NCBI GenBank assembly: GCA_003647375.1
Contig: QMMS01000031.1
Location: 1-23,682 of the forward strand
Origin: Deltaproteobacteria bacterium
Lineage (GTDB): Bacteria; Desulfobacterota; Desulfobacteria; Desulfobacterales; B30-G6
DNA length: 23,682 nucleotides
Direction of reading: 5' to 3'
Shown: positions 1 through 7,847 of the stretch, in pieces
How the letters are laid out: each line of letters begins with the position of its first letter
Numbering within the stretch: the stretch's first letter is position 1
The notes under the pieces: model-generated
Databases searched by the model: none
Told to the model about the DNA's origin: nothing
Seen by the model: only the letters and a program-made list of their open reading frames with translations
Program-made: the position numbers and the translations under genes

Positions 1-61
1 ATTATCGGAACAGACTAACAGCGCGGTGATATGCCAACATCATTATTTTTTTGGAGGAACC

Positions 62-1702
62 ATGAAAAAAACCAGCCTGTTCATCCTTATTATTTTTTTC
101 TTTTTGTCGACCATGGGCCATGCTTCTCAGTTCGTATCATCCCAAATTTCGGAAGTCACCCTTTTTTCCAACCAGGCCATGGTTGTCAGAGAAGGGCAGA
201 CCCATCTAAGGCCAGGGTTGAATGAACTGCTTATTGAAACCACAGCATTTAATGTGGACAAAGACTCCGTGTCCGCCCAGGTTTTTGGGACTGGAGAGAT
301 GGTCAGTGTCCAGATCAAACATATCCCCTTGGCTGAGTTTCCTCAGGACCAGGTCAATACCCTTGCAGAAAAACTTAGAAAACTGAATCAATCCCGAAAG
401 GGTTTGTCCGACAAAAAGAGGGTTCTCGCCAAAAAAGAGTCTTTTCTGGACGGGCTGATTGATTTTTCAAAAACGCAAATCCCCAAAGATGTGCAAACAC
501 ACTATCCCAATATGGAAGACGTCCAAGAAACAATATCTTTTATAGGATCCACATCCACATTGATCTATACTGAAAGCCAAGCACTTGATATCGACCTGGA
601 AAACGTCGACAGAGAAATTGCAAAAGTCAAAAAAGAACTCGCAGCCGTCAGCGGCCGCGGCAGAGCATTCAAACAGGCCATTGAAATCCTTTTCAATGCA
701 ACCAAAGCAGAAACCGTTCGACTGAATGTCCAATATCTGGTGAAAAGAGCCCTTTGGCAGCCCCTGTACAAGGTTTCCGTACCCATGGATTTGTCGGAAC
801 TGGATTTGACTATGTTTGCCCGCATTTCCCAGAAATCAGGGGAAGACTGGAAAAAGATAACCCTCTCCGTGTCCAACGTTATTCCGATAAAAGGGGTACG
901 ATTTCCCGACATATCACCCTGGCAACTGGATCTTCCAAGACCCGCGCCTACTCTGCTCAAACGGTCTCAGACCAAGGCCATGGCAGTGGCCCAGGATGCC
1001 ATGGAACTGGATGAAGAAATTCAATCGGGGGCAGGGGCACCCGCCGAATATACGTCTGCTTCGGCAAGAGAACTTCCCCTTTCCTTTGAATACAAGATGC
1101 CCTTCCCCGTCGATATTGATTCCCGAGATCAATTCTCGATTCTGCCGCTATTGACGAAAAAATTATCCGCCGACACCTTTCACTACAGTCTCCCGGGGAA
1201 GACAAGTCTGACATTTCTCGTTGCAGAAGCATCGGCAGACAAGGAGTTGTTGGCAGGTAAGTTGAATGTTTATTTCGGCGGTCGCTATATCGGAGACACT
1301 TATCTATCCGAAAAAAAGCCCGGAGAGCCCTTTTCCATGAACCTTGGCGCTGATCGTGATGTAAAGGTTCTTCGGAAAAAATTAAAAGATAAGGTCAAAG
1401 AAACATATTTTGGTACCATTCAGAGGAAAACGGTGGTCCGGTCGTTTTCGTATAAAATAACTGCCGAAAATATCAAAGACAAACCGGTTACGCTGAAGAT
1501 CGTTGACAGGGTGCCTGTTTCAAAAACAGACAAAATCGAGATTAAAGACATCCGGCTCAACCCGGCACCAACAGAAAGCAACTACCAGGATAAGGAAGGC
1601 GTCCATTTGTGGGTGTTCCAGCTATCTCCGGGCGAAATACAAGAGATCGATCTCGACTTCACCGTTGCCTACCCCTCCGAAGCGACACCATTCGGGTTGT
1701 AG
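62..1702 (+). CDS. MuiA/DUF4139 family secreted protein
   Basis: A 546-residue protein that resembles the DUF4139 (mucoidy inhibitor MuiA-like) family. The N-terminus has Lys-Lys followed by a hydrophobic stretch ending near GHAS, which looks like a Sec signal peptide, so a periplasmic or envelope location is inferred. After it comes a beta-rich DUF4140-like segment (SEVTLFSNQAMVVREGQ, which matches the usual start of this family), a charged helical and probably coiled-coil region around residues 100-210, and the C-terminal DUF4139 body ending with an LSPGEIQEIDLDFTVAYP-like strand. I chose the ATG at 62 because GGAGG at 52-56 is well spaced and the signal peptide starts there; an in-frame start at 26 would add 12 residues before the signal. 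The molecular function of the family is not established. It stands alone and converges on the GNAT gene with a 30-nt gap. Confidence 0.85.
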   Translation: MKKTSLFILIIFFFLSTMGHASQFVSSQISEVTLFSNQAMVVREGQTHLRPGLNELLIETTAFNVDKDSVSAQVFGTGEMVSVQIKHIPLAEFPQDQVNTLAEKLRKLNQSRKGLSDKKRVLAKKESFLDGLIDFSKTQIPKDVQTHYPNMEDVQETISFIGSTSTLIYTESQALDIDLENVDREIAKVKKELAAVSGRGRAFKQAIEILFNATKAETVRLNVQYLVKRALWQPLYKVSVPMDLSELDLTMFARISQKSGEDWKKITLSVSNVIPIKGVRFPDISPWQLDLPRPAPTLLKRSQTKAMAVAQDAMELDEEIQSGAGAPAEYTSASARELPLSFEYKMPFPVDIDSRDQFSILPLLTKKLSADTFHYSLPGKTSLTFLVAEASADKELLAGKLNVYFGGRYIGDTYLSEKKPGEPFSMNLGADRDVKVLRKKLKDKVKETYFGTIQRKTVVRSFSYKITAENIKDKPVTLKIVDRVPVSKTDKIEIKDIRLNPAPTESNYQDKEGVHLWVFQLSPGEIQEIDLDFTVAYPSEATPFGL

Positions 1703-1732
1703 AAAGCGTCGACAAACCTTCTTTATTAACGA

Positions 1733-2206
1733 TCAAAATAGTTTTTTTCGCATAAAAACAGACAAGGGGTCCACTTGATAGGAACCGAACGGTTCTGTTT
1801 TATCATAACCAAGCTTTTCATAAAGTCTCAGCGCCTCGATTTGATGAATGCCGGTTTCAAGCCTGGCCTCTGAAAAACCCTCTTGAACGGCCTTTTCTTC
1901 CAGAGCGTCCATCAGCTTTATTGCCAGACCCATCCCCCTGTGTTGGTGGGGCACATACAATCGTTTGATCTCCACATAGGCCCCGGAAATTCGCCTGAAA
2001 GAAGCAATCCCCAGCAGTTCATGGTCTTTCCATGCGGCAATAAAATAATATTCGGAGGAAATGAGTTTTTCCACCGGTTCAAGGTGGTTGCTTTCCGGCG
2101 GATAGAGCGATGCCTGGTAATCATCCAATGCTGAAATCATGCCTCGGATAGCCGGCGTCTTCGGATCCGCGTGACAAATCTTAATGGTTTTTTCTGCTTT
2201 CATCAT
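1733..2206 (-). CDS. GNAT family N-acetyltransferase
   Basis: A 157-residue single-domain GNAT protein, of typical length. The acetyl-CoA binding motif A is visible as strand beta-4 IKRLYVP followed by HQHRGMGLAIKLMDALEEKA, which supplies the Q/R-x-x-G-x-G/A signature. Motif B appears in the C-terminal part as RLETGIHQIEALRLYEKLGY, with the usual ALRLYEKLGY helix. Substrate cannot be told from sequence; relatives acetylate small molecules, amino acids or protein N-termini. The gene begins with two consecutive ATG codons 10 nt after the stop of the AlkD-like remnant, with only a weak Shine-Dalgarno (AAGGAAAG lies inside the end of that remnant). It is probably the last gene of the ferredoxin-rubrerythrin-lyase transcription unit. 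Confidence 0.85.
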   Translation of the reverse strand: MMKAEKTIKICHADPKTPAIRGMISALDDYQASLYPPESNHLEPVEKLISSEYYFIAAWKDHELLGIASFRRISGAYVEIKRLYVPHQHRGMGLAIKLMDALEEKAVQEGFSEARLETGIHQIEALRLYEKLGYDKTEPFGSYQVDPLSVFMRKKLF

Positions 2207-2216
2207 CCTAAACGGT

Positions 2217-2687
2217 TTAAATCTTTCCTTTTAAATAAGCCTGGCGTTTATCTTCTGGGAATTTTCCGATGGCATACCGCAACATGGTTCTCGGCATATC
2301 CTGATAGTGGATTTTTAAAAACGTCTCTTCAGTCGCTATATTCCGGTTGCCGATCTCTCTGAGCATCCATCCGACAGCTTTATGAATCAAATCCTCGGGA
2401 TCTTGTTTCAATGTTTCCGACAGATTCAACGTGTCATCAAATTCATTTCGTTTGATAAAATAAAATGTCGACATAATGGATATCCGACGTTCCCAAATTT
2501 TTTTTGAGCGTGCCAGTCTGTAAATAGGATCCCGGTTGCGCGTCAAAAGGTAAGCCCCAACAATGTGTTGAGCAGAACAGTCTACCAAATCCCAGTTGTT
2601 GATGAAGCAGGTGTTTTTCAGGTAGACATTGTAAACCGCATGCTGTTCTGCTTCCGCTCCCCAACCTGCCCTCGATGCTTTACGTTG
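2217..2687 (-). pseudogene. AlkD-like DNA alkylation repair gene, 5' part lost
   Basis: The last ~130 residues of a DNA alkylation repair (AlkD, HEAT-like repeat) protein are present: YLKNTCFINNWDLVD, then SAQHIVGAYLL, WERRISIMSTFYFI and LIHKAVGWMLREIGNRN, and MPRTMLRYAIGKFPE. These match the family's C-terminal half closely. Full-length relatives are about 220-240 residues, so roughly the first 90 are missing. The reading frame is open only back to a TAA at 2688-2690 and contains no ATG or GTG before the conserved NNWDLVD; the first usable start would be a TTG at 2586-2588 inside that motif. A separate 35-codon frame starts with ATG at 2725, directly after the upstream lyase stop, but it does not join this one without a frameshift. 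I read this as a decayed gene; the domain needed for lesion binding is incomplete. Confidence 0.75.
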
Positions 2688-2725
2688 TTATATTCTAGAA
2701 TTTCAAATGGATACGTATCGCTCAT

Positions 2726-3850
2726 TTACATGGCCTGCTCAAGGTCTGCAATGATATCATCAGCATCTTCTATCCCCACAGATAACCTCAAGAGCGCATC
2801 AGTAATACCCAGATCGGCCCGTTCCGCATCAGATATTTTTTCATGAGATGTCGCAACCGGAGCACACACGATGGTCTCCACGCCGCCAAGGCTCAGGGCC
2901 GGCCGGATCATTTTCAGGTTTCTTAAAAACTGGTGTGGCACCATTTTTTTATTATCGATTTCAAAGGAAACCATACCGCCGAAGGCGCGCATCTGTTTTC
3001 TGGCAATCTCGTAACCCGGATGGCTTTCCAGGCCGGGATAGTAGACACTTCTGATGAGGGAGTGTCCTTGGAGATATTTTGCAATTTTCATTGCATTTTG
3101 ATTGTGTCGCTCTACCCGTAGGCCGAGGGTCTTCAGGCTCCTTTCGATCAAATAGCAGGTGGCGGCATTCAGGCTGCCGCCCATGTTGGCTGCCGTCGAT
3201 TTCAACCGTGCGATCAGTTCCTTGGAAGCCAAGGCAGCACCACAGCAGAGGTCACCATGCCCGCCGATATATTTGGTTCCGCTGTGGATAACGATATCGA
3301 TACCAAGATCCATGGGGCTCTGGTTGATGGGTGTTGCAAAGGTGTTGTCGATAATGGTTAGAATCTGCTTTGCTTTGGCGTAATCAGCCACCGCTTTTAT
3401 ATCCGTGATCAACAAAAGCGGATTGGATGGGGATTCTATATAAATGATGCGGGTGTTGTTCCGGACTGCTTTTTCAATATCCTTCAGTTGGTTGGAAACA
3501 AAATCATACGCAATGCCGAAACGGTCAAACTCGGCCGTAGCAAAATGGTGTGTTCCGCCATAGATATCTTTCTGGAGAATAATATGGTCGCCCTTGCTGA
3601 GCAGTGAAAAAATGGCCGTGCTGATGGCGGCCATGCCCGAACTGAAAATCAGTCCGTCTTCGGAATTTTCCAGCGCACACAGCTTCTTGATAACGGCTTT
3701 CTGGTTGGGTGTATTGTTATAGCGGGGATATACATTCTCGTTAAGATCCATGTATTCAAAGGAAGATGAGGTAAATATAGGTGTATTGACTCCTTTGGTT
3801 CCGGAATCGCGGTACGTGCCACTGTGTACACACTGGGTGTGTTTTTTCAT
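2726..3850 (-). CDS. PLP-dependent cystathionine/methionine gamma-lyase family enzyme
   Basis: A 374-residue Cys/Met metabolism PLP-dependent enzyme (fold type I). The Schiff-base lysine is Lys193 in IVIHSGTKYIGGHGD, followed by the typical GHGDLCCG loop. Upstream are YPRYNNTPNQ (the phosphate-contacting YxR of the neighbouring subunit), FSSGMAAIS, DIYGGTH and the IIDNTFATP strand with the PLP-ring Asp. The C-terminus has SLGGVETIVCAPVATSH and LRLSVGIEDADDIIADL, as usual. Family members include cystathionine gamma-synthase, cystathionine beta- and gamma-lyase and methionine gamma-lyase; sequence alone does not separate these. The ATG at 3850 is preferred because GGGAG lies just upstream; an upstream in-frame start at 3937 would overlap the rubrerythrin coding end. 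It is the third gene of the ferredoxin-rubrerythrin unit, 29 nt after rubrerythrin. Confidence 0.9.
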   Translation of the reverse strand: MKKHTQCVHSGTYRDSGTKGVNTPIFTSSSFEYMDLNENVYPRYNNTPNQKAVIKKLCALENSEDGLIFSSGMAAISTAIFSLLSKGDHIILQKDIYGGTHHFATAEFDRFGIAYDFVSNQLKDIEKAVRNNTRIIYIESPSNPLLLITDIKAVADYAKAKQILTIIDNTFATPINQSPMDLGIDIVIHSGTKYIGGHGDLCCGAALASKELIARLKSTAANMGGSLNAATCYLIERSLKTLGLRVERHNQNAMKIAKYLQGHSLIRSVYYPGLESHPGYEIARKQMRAFGGMVSFEIDNKKMVPHQFLRNLKMIRPALSLGGVETIVCAPVATSHEKISDAERADLGITDALLRLSVGIEDADDIIADLEQAM

Positions 3851-3879
3851 GATTTGATCTCCCGATAAACACTCCTTTT

Positions 3880-4455
3880 CTACCAGTTTTCGCAAAACAG
3901 CTCGAAATGACCCGAAGGTCTTATGCAAGCCGGACATTTCTCGGGAGGTTCCAGGCCTTCATGGATATACCCACAATTTCTGCAACGCCAGCGCATCTGT
4001 TTTACTCGCTTGAAAATTTTACCGGACTGCATGTTCTCAGCCAGGGCCAGAAAGGTTTTTTCATGCTGTTCTTCGGCAACGATAATGGCGTCCCAGGTGT
4101 CAGCAGCCCGCGCGTAGTTTTCCTCACGCGCAACGGCGGCAAAACCCGGATATAATGTTGTATGAACGTTATTCTCAAGATCCGCAGCCGACACCAGGTT
4201 GTCGTAGGTCGATTTGATGACGCCCGTGAGAAATGTCGCGGTAATTTCGAGTTCACCACCATTGAAGAATTTGAAAAAGCGTAAGGCGTGTTCACGCTCT
4301 TGATCAGCGGTTTCCTCAAAAATAGCAGCGATCTGAGCATATCCGTCCTTTTGGGCCCTGTTCGCAAAAAATTGATACCGTGTGGTTGCCTGGGACTCAA
4401 AAGCAAACGACGTCAATAGGTTTTTGGCTGTTTGGCTTTCCTTGAATTTCCCCAC
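3880..4455 (-). CDS. rbr: Rubrerythrin
   Basis: A 191-residue rubrerythrin, the usual length. It has an N-terminal ferritin-like four-helix di-iron domain (AFESQATTRYQFFA with the first Glu ligand, ADQEREHALRFFKFF with an ExxH pair, REENYARAADTW, and AEEQHEKTFLALAENM with the second ExxH pair). A C-terminal rubredoxin-like iron site follows: CRNCGYIHEG and CPACIRPSGHF. Rubrerythrins reduce hydrogen peroxide in anaerobes using electrons from rubredoxin or ferredoxin-type donors, in the cytoplasm. The start is most likely GTG at 4455, because GAGGAGG sits immediately upstream; the longer TTG start at 4476 would lie upstream of that Shine-Dalgarno. It follows a ferredoxin gene by 87 nt, which fits an electron donor-acceptor pairing, but that pairing is an inference. 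Confidence 0.93.
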   Translation of the reverse strand: MGKFKESQTAKNLLTSFAFESQATTRYQFFANRAQKDGYAQIAAIFEETADQEREHALRFFKFFNGGELEITATFLTGVIKSTYDNLVSAADLENNVHTTLYPGFAAVAREENYARAADTWDAIIVAEEQHEKTFLALAENMQSGKIFKRVKQMRWRCRNCGYIHEGLEPPEKCPACIRPSGHFELFCENW

Positions 4456-4542
4456 ACTACCTCCTCTAAGTAACAATCAACCGCTAACCTCAATCTGAGG
4501 GTTTTCGCTTTTAGGAATGTTCAACACAGATTTTATTCACTC

Positions 4543-4734
4543 TTACTCGACAATTTCAATCGCCTCGGCCCCGCACTCGGCAGCAGCCTGTCGTACAACC
4601 GCATGTAAATGTTCGGGAATTTCATCAAACTTTGAGATGGACATCAATTGATCTTCGTCGTACTCAAAAACCTCCGGGCAAAGCTCATTACAGTTTCTGT
4701 CTCCCATGCAATTCTTAGTAATAACAACTTTCAT
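4543..4734 (-). CDS. Monocluster ferredoxin with Asp in the second ligand position
   Basis: A 63-residue ferredoxin. The cluster motif is C9-M-G-D12-R-N-C15-N-E-L-C19-P, with a distant Cys at residue 54 (AAECGAEAIEIVE). This is the monocluster type seen in Pyrococcus furiosus and related ferredoxins, in which Asp replaces the second Cys, so the protein can carry a [3Fe-4S] or an Asp-ligated [4Fe-4S] cluster. The distal Cys is followed by Gly, where many relatives have Cys-Pro. A strong Shine-Dalgarno (AGGAGG) precedes the ATG. It is the first gene of a unit continuing into rubrerythrin, so it may be the low-potential donor for peroxide reduction; that role is inferred from position only. Confidence 0.9.
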   Translation of the reverse strand: MKVVITKNCMGDRNCNELCPEVFEYDEDQLMSISKFDEIPEHLHAVVRQAAAECGAEAIEIVE

Positions 4735-4795
4735 CTCTTCTCCTCCTTTTTTTAGAAATTTAAATGCCTGGTTTTTCTCTTCGATGGATTCTTTC

Positions 4796-4844
4796 TATAC
4801 CACAGTCTTTTGGTCAGATAAAAATATTATACCCTGTGGTTATA
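4796..4844 (-). promoter_or_regulatory. Probable promoter with operator-like dyad upstream of the ferredoxin gene
   Basis: On the minus strand a perfect -10 hexamer TATAAT lies at 4831-4826, giving a predicted leader of about 85 nt before the ferredoxin ATG at 4734. A recognisable -35 is weak; TTGATC at 4852-4847 has only 15-nt spacing. The -10 is flanked by an inverted repeat with arms TATACCACAG (4796-4805) and CTGTGGTTATA (4834-4844), which differ by one extra A. Such a dyad straddling a promoter is what a repressor or redox-sensing regulator site looks like, but the sequence does not match a regulator box that I can name with confidence. Confidence 0.4.
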
Positions 4845-4863
4845 AAGATCAAACAATTTTGAG

Positions 4864-4892
4864 TTGTGAATATTTGGATTAAGTTATATATT
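4864..4892 (+). promoter_or_regulatory. Sigma-70-type promoter candidate for the ATP-grasp/HNH pair
   Basis: On the plus strand TTGTGA at 4864-4869 is followed after 17 nt by TATATT at 4887-4892, a 5/6 match to the -10 consensus at ideal spacing. It lies about 70 nt before the ATP-grasp start at 4961, in an AT-rich divergent gap shared with the ferredoxin promoter. AT-rich sequence produces such matches by chance, so confidence is limited. Confidence 0.35.
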
Positions 4893-4960
4893 TTAAAAAC
4901 TAGATTTTATATCCTGTCAACAGAAGGATACGACTATATGAACAATTTTTATTGGTTACA

Positions 4961-5806
4961 ATGATTCTTTCTTTTCATCCTTTATATACGACCGACCGAA
5001 ATCTGCTATGTGCCGGGCGTGATCCCGGCACACCGGAACTGGCAGCAATCCTGCGGGCAGAGGCTGTGGTGTTGCCCCAGGGATGCCGGGAATCGCTCTA
5101 TCGCATGGCAAAGAACAACTGCCCGCATGTGTTTCCTGATTATAATGCACGGTTTGCCTATCCCGAAAAAATCGGCCAGACCAAACTGTTTCTGAAAGTA
5201 GGCGTTCCCCACCCGTTCACGATCATTTATGAAAAAGGCGATTTAACAGATATCGATTGCCGTGCCTTGTTAAACAATCCACCCTTTGACCTGCCATTTG
5301 TCTTCAAGTTCAACTGGGGTGGTGAAGGTGAAACCGTTTTCCGCATGCAATCGCAAAAAGATTTTAAAACGATCCTTGAAAAAGCCCTTTTATATGAAAA
5401 ATCAGGACAGTACGGATTTTTGATCCAGGAATTGATACCGTCCAATGGACGTTCGCTGCGGGTAGTTATTATCCATCAGACCTGTATCTCCTACTGGCGC
5501 GTTCAGAACGATTCGGATGGTTTCTACACAAATCTGACAAAAGGTGCTAAAATAGACGCTGATTCAGATCCAGCCTTGCAGGAAGCGGCAATAGCGGCAA
5601 CCCGGAAGTTTTGTAATCAGACAAAGATCAACCTGGCTGGATTCGATTTTCTGTTTTCAGAATCAGACCTCGCTGCCGGTGTGATAAAGCCACTCTTTCT
5701 CGAGATTAATTATTTTTTCGGACGCAGAGGGCTGGGCGGTTCTGAGAGCTATTATCAAATTCTGAAAAATGAAATAGATAATTGGCTCAATTTAGGTATA
5801 AATTAA
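4961..5806 (+). CDS. RimK/glutathione-synthetase-like ATP-grasp protein
   Basis: About 281 residues, shaped like a RimK-type ATP-grasp ligase. There is an N-terminal pre-ATP-grasp segment, then KIGQTKLFLKVGVPHPFT (typical of the start of the ATP-binding subdomain), FVFKFNWGGEGETVF (ATP-binding Lys and Gly-rich loop), FLIQELIPSNGRSLRVVII (hinge Glu and conserved Arg), and AGFDFLF followed by PLFLEINYFFGRRG, where Glu and Asn would be the metal ligands. Such enzymes join a carboxylate to an amine or thiol with ATP; the substrate is unknown here. ATG 4961 is the first good methionine codon; an in-frame TTG at 4952 is possible and the Shine-Dalgarno is poor in either case. The HNH gene follows 21 nt downstream and is probably co-transcribed. 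Confidence 0.75.
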   Translation: MILSFHPLYTTDRNLLCAGRDPGTPELAAILRAEAVVLPQGCRESLYRMAKNNCPHVFPDYNARFAYPEKIGQTKLFLKVGVPHPFTIIYEKGDLTDIDCRALLNNPPFDLPFVFKFNWGGEGETVFRMQSQKDFKTILEKALLYEKSGQYGFLIQELIPSNGRSLRVVIIHQTCISYWRVQNDSDGFYTNLTKGAKIDADSDPALQEAAIAATRKFCNQTKINLAGFDFLFSESDLAAGVIKPLFLEINYFFGRRGLGGSESYYQILKNEIDNWLNLGIN

Positions 5807-5827
5807 ATCGTAAGGACGATTTTATAA

Positions 5828-6109
5828 ATGGACCCATACGCTTACAATCTTTCTGAAAACGACATCAAGCGGGAACGTCACAAGGCGCGTGAGATGCGCA
5901 GCTCCCAGTGGTGGAAACGAAAGTGTGATAAAGGCATCTGTCATTACTGCGGTCGCTCGATCCAACCCAAAGAGCTCACCATGGATCACATCGTGCCCAT
6001 CGCCCGAGGCGGAAAAACCACCAAGGGCAATGTCGTTCCCTGCTGTAAGGAATGCAACAATCAGAAGAAGCAGCTCCTTCCTATGGAGTGGAAATCCTTG
6101 AACCCTTAA
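5828..6109 (+). CDS. Small HNH endonuclease-like protein
   Basis: A 93-residue protein with a complete HNH core: CHYCGRSI supplies the first zinc Cys pair, LTMDHIVPIARGG holds the first His of the HNH motif (Asp-His), KGNVVPCCKECN provides the Asn, and CCKECNNQK forms the second Cys pair. The length is that of stand-alone HNH proteins found widely in bacteria. HNH proteins are metal-dependent nucleases or nickases; the target is unknown. AAGGA precedes the ATG at about 12 nt, which is longer than optimal. The stop codon lies inside a dispersed 46-nt inverted repeat that has a second copy near 12250, so the 3' end of this gene coincides with a repeat junction. Confidence 0.85.
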   Translation: MDPYAYNLSENDIKRERHKAREMRSSQWWKRKCDKGICHYCGRSIQPKELTMDHIVPIARGGKTTKGNVVPCCKECNNQKKQLLPMEWKSLNP

Positions 6110-6143
6110 TTTGGATCGACTCTTTTAGAGGTGATCCAAATTA
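6096..6143. repeat. Dispersed repeat A, copy 1, with nested perfect hairpin
   Basis: The segment begins CCTTGAACCCTTAATTTGG and contains a perfect 11-bp inverted repeat, TAATTTGGATC (6107-6117) with GATCCAAATTA (6133-6143). Nested inside it is CTCT-TTT-AGAG (6120-6130). A second copy lies at 12229-12273 in the same orientation, sharing most of its bases and differing in length by one. It overlaps the HNH stop codon. No T-run follows on the plus strand, so this is not a textbook intrinsic terminator, although the stem could still stabilise a 3' end. Confidence 0.7.
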
Positions 6144-6281
6144 AAAAGATTGACATCCTTTCAATAAAATCATAGGTTAATTTCCTGAAATAACTTCATG
6201 TTCTTATGGCTGCGTCGTGCTGTAGTACTTACGTTGCCATTGATTTGTTCTTCAATCCGGTACCCACAGCGTGCCAGTCTA

Positions 6282-6332
6282 TGAACCAAAACGGCGAGCG
6301 CATTCCCCGTAGCTTGCTGCGAGGTTTTTCAA
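6282..6332 (+). repeat. REP-like dispersed repeat B, copy 1
   Basis: The sequence starts TGAACCAAAACGGCGAGCG and contains the imperfect palindrome CCCCGTAGC-TT-GCTGCGAGG (6305-6324; one mismatch and one G-T pair), then GTTTTTCAAT. A diverged copy is on the opposite strand at 10356-10408. The GC-rich palindrome with a conserved flank resembles REP elements mobilised by RAYT transposases. No transposase gene is present in the window, so the assignment is by appearance only. It sits 30 nt before the histidine kinase start. Confidence 0.6.
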
Positions 6333-6362
6333 TCCTGTCTAACTTGACGGTCGGGAGACACG

Positions 6363-7847
6363 ATGCGCACAAAAAAAGAAGTTGAATATCTTTTAAAAGC
6401 GATCGATTCATTCCAGAGACGACTCCTTGTTGTCTCACCTGACCTTACAATCCTGGCGTCAAATGTTCCCGTCGACGAACTACCCGACGCCGAGGCTGTC
6501 GGGAACACCTGCCATAACCTTTTTTACGATCTACCATCGCCTTGTGAGAACTGTGCCGTCATGGCAGCCAAGGAAAGCCGTTTACCGTCCCTGTGTCCTA
6601 AGCCGGACAGTTTTATCATGGAAGGTCGCTTGCCCTGCTTCTATGCTTATCCCATCATGAATGGAGATACCGTTGAAGCCTATGTCAGCATGGACTTTCA
6701 GATCCCTGCTATCGGCATGCTCGAGGAAAAACTATCCCGTACAAACTCGCTGCTGGAAAATCTCCTTCTGAGTGCCGTCGACTGCGTGATCGCCGCCGAT
6801 ATGAAGGGTAATATTTTCCTGTTCAACGCTTCCGCCGTGGAAGTCTTCGAACACAGCAAAGAAGAAGCAAAAAGTAGTGTCAATGTGCGTGATATTTATC
6901 CGGGGGACGGGGCCCGTCAGGTGATGAAACTCCTGCGGGGAGATGAATACGGCGGCAAGGGGCGGTTAAAAACCTACCACACCAAAGCCCTTTCCAAGTC
7001 AGGAGAGGAAATTCCTATCAGTCTCTATGCATCTATTATTTATGAAGATGACCAGGAAATTGCCACCATCGGTTTTTTTCATGACCTTAGGGACCGTATC
7101 CGGATTCAGAAAGAACTGGAGGACACGCAGGTACAACTATTGCAAGCAGAAAAAATGTCCTCCCTGGGAAAACTTGCTGCCGGTGTCGCTCATCAGATCA
7201 ACAATCCTTTGGGGGGGATTACCCTCTTTGCCAAACTGATGCTGGAAGAGTATACACTGGAAAAAGGTGCCGAGGAAGACCTGCATCGTATCTTGAGAGA
7301 TGCCGAGAGGGCCCGGAATACAGTCAAAGAGCTCCTGGAGTTTACCCGTCAGACACGCCATCTGATGCAACCGAACAACATCAACGAGGCGCTGACTCGA
7401 ACACTCTTTCTCCTCGAAAATCAGACTCTTTTTCAGAATATCGATCTCAAAAAAACCTTTCAGACAGAGCTTCCCCCGGTATCATCCGATGCACAGCAGC
7501 TGTATCACCTGATGATGAACATCATCCTCAATGCGGCGCAGGCCATGGATGGCAACGGGGTACTTCATCTCAAAACCTATTATAGGGCAAAGCAGGATCG
7601 CGTCTGTATCGAAATCTCGGACACCGGTCCGGGGATACCCGAAGAGACCCTGCCGCACATCTTTGAGCCCTTCTTTACTACCAAAGATGAAGGGAAGGGA
7701 ACCGGCTTAGGGCTCAGTCTGGCATACAACATTGTTGAAAGCCACGGCGGTCGGATGTCTGCCAGAAACAATCCGGAAAAGGGCGCCTCATTTATTATCG
7801 AGCTGCCATCAGCATCTAAAGATCAGAAAGGAGACGGGCGTGAGTGA
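6363..7847 (+). CDS. Cytoplasmic PAS-domain sensor histidine kinase
   Basis: A 494-residue kinase with no signal peptide or membrane segment. Residues ~10-115 form a PAS-like sensor with the Cys-containing pattern GNTCHNLFYDLPSPCENC (Cys50, 61, 64), common in deltaproteobacterial sensors. Residues ~125-250 form a second PAS domain (SAVDCVIAADMKGNIFLFN). A short coiled linker then leads to the HisKA domain with His277 in LAAGVAHQINNPLGG, and to a complete ATPase domain with N box MMNIILNAAQAM, G1 ISDTGPGIPEE, F box HIFEPFFTTK and G2 GTGLGLSLAYN. It should autophosphorylate His277 in response to a cytoplasmic signal. GGGAG precedes the ATG. The gene overlaps the next by 8 nt, indicating translational coupling. 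Its receiver partner may be the N-terminal domain of that next protein or a response regulator elsewhere. Confidence 0.93.
   Translation: MRTKKEVEYLLKAIDSFQRRLLVVSPDLTILASNVPVDELPDAEAVGNTCHNLFYDLPSPCENCAVMAAKESRLPSLCPKPDSFIMEGRLPCFYAYPIMNGDTVEAYVSMDFQIPAIGMLEEKLSRTNSLLENLLLSAVDCVIAADMKGNIFLFNASAVEVFEHSKEEAKSSVNVRDIYPGDGARQVMKLLRGDEYGGKGRLKTYHTKALSKSGEEIPISLYASIIYEDDQEIATIGFFHDLRDRIRIQKELEDTQVQLLQAEKMSSLGKLAAGVAHQINNPLGGITLFAKLMLEEYTLEKGAEEDLHRILRDAERARNTVKELLEFTRQTRHLMQPNNINEALTRTLFLLENQTLFQNIDLKKTFQTELPPVSSDAQQLYHLMMNIILNAAQAMDGNGVLHLKTYYRAKQDRVCIEISDTGPGIPEETLPHIFEPFFTTKDEGKGTGLGLSLAYNIVESHGGRMSARNNPEKGASFIIELPSASKDQKGDGRE

Noticed and set aside
2618..2725. A 35-codon ORF starting right after the lyase stop
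   Set aside because: It has no recognisable similarity and no separate Shine-Dalgarno evidence; it is more likely debris from the deletion of the AlkD-like 5' end.
6150..6178. Sigma-70 promoter before the histidine kinase (TTGACA, 17 nt, TAGGTT)
   Set aside because: The -35 is perfect but the -10 matches at only three of six positions; it is too weak to list as a feature.
6206..6222. Sigma-54 promoter upstream of the first histidine kinase (TGGCTG...TGC)
   Set aside because: The spacing between the GG and GC elements is one base short and the consensus is poor.
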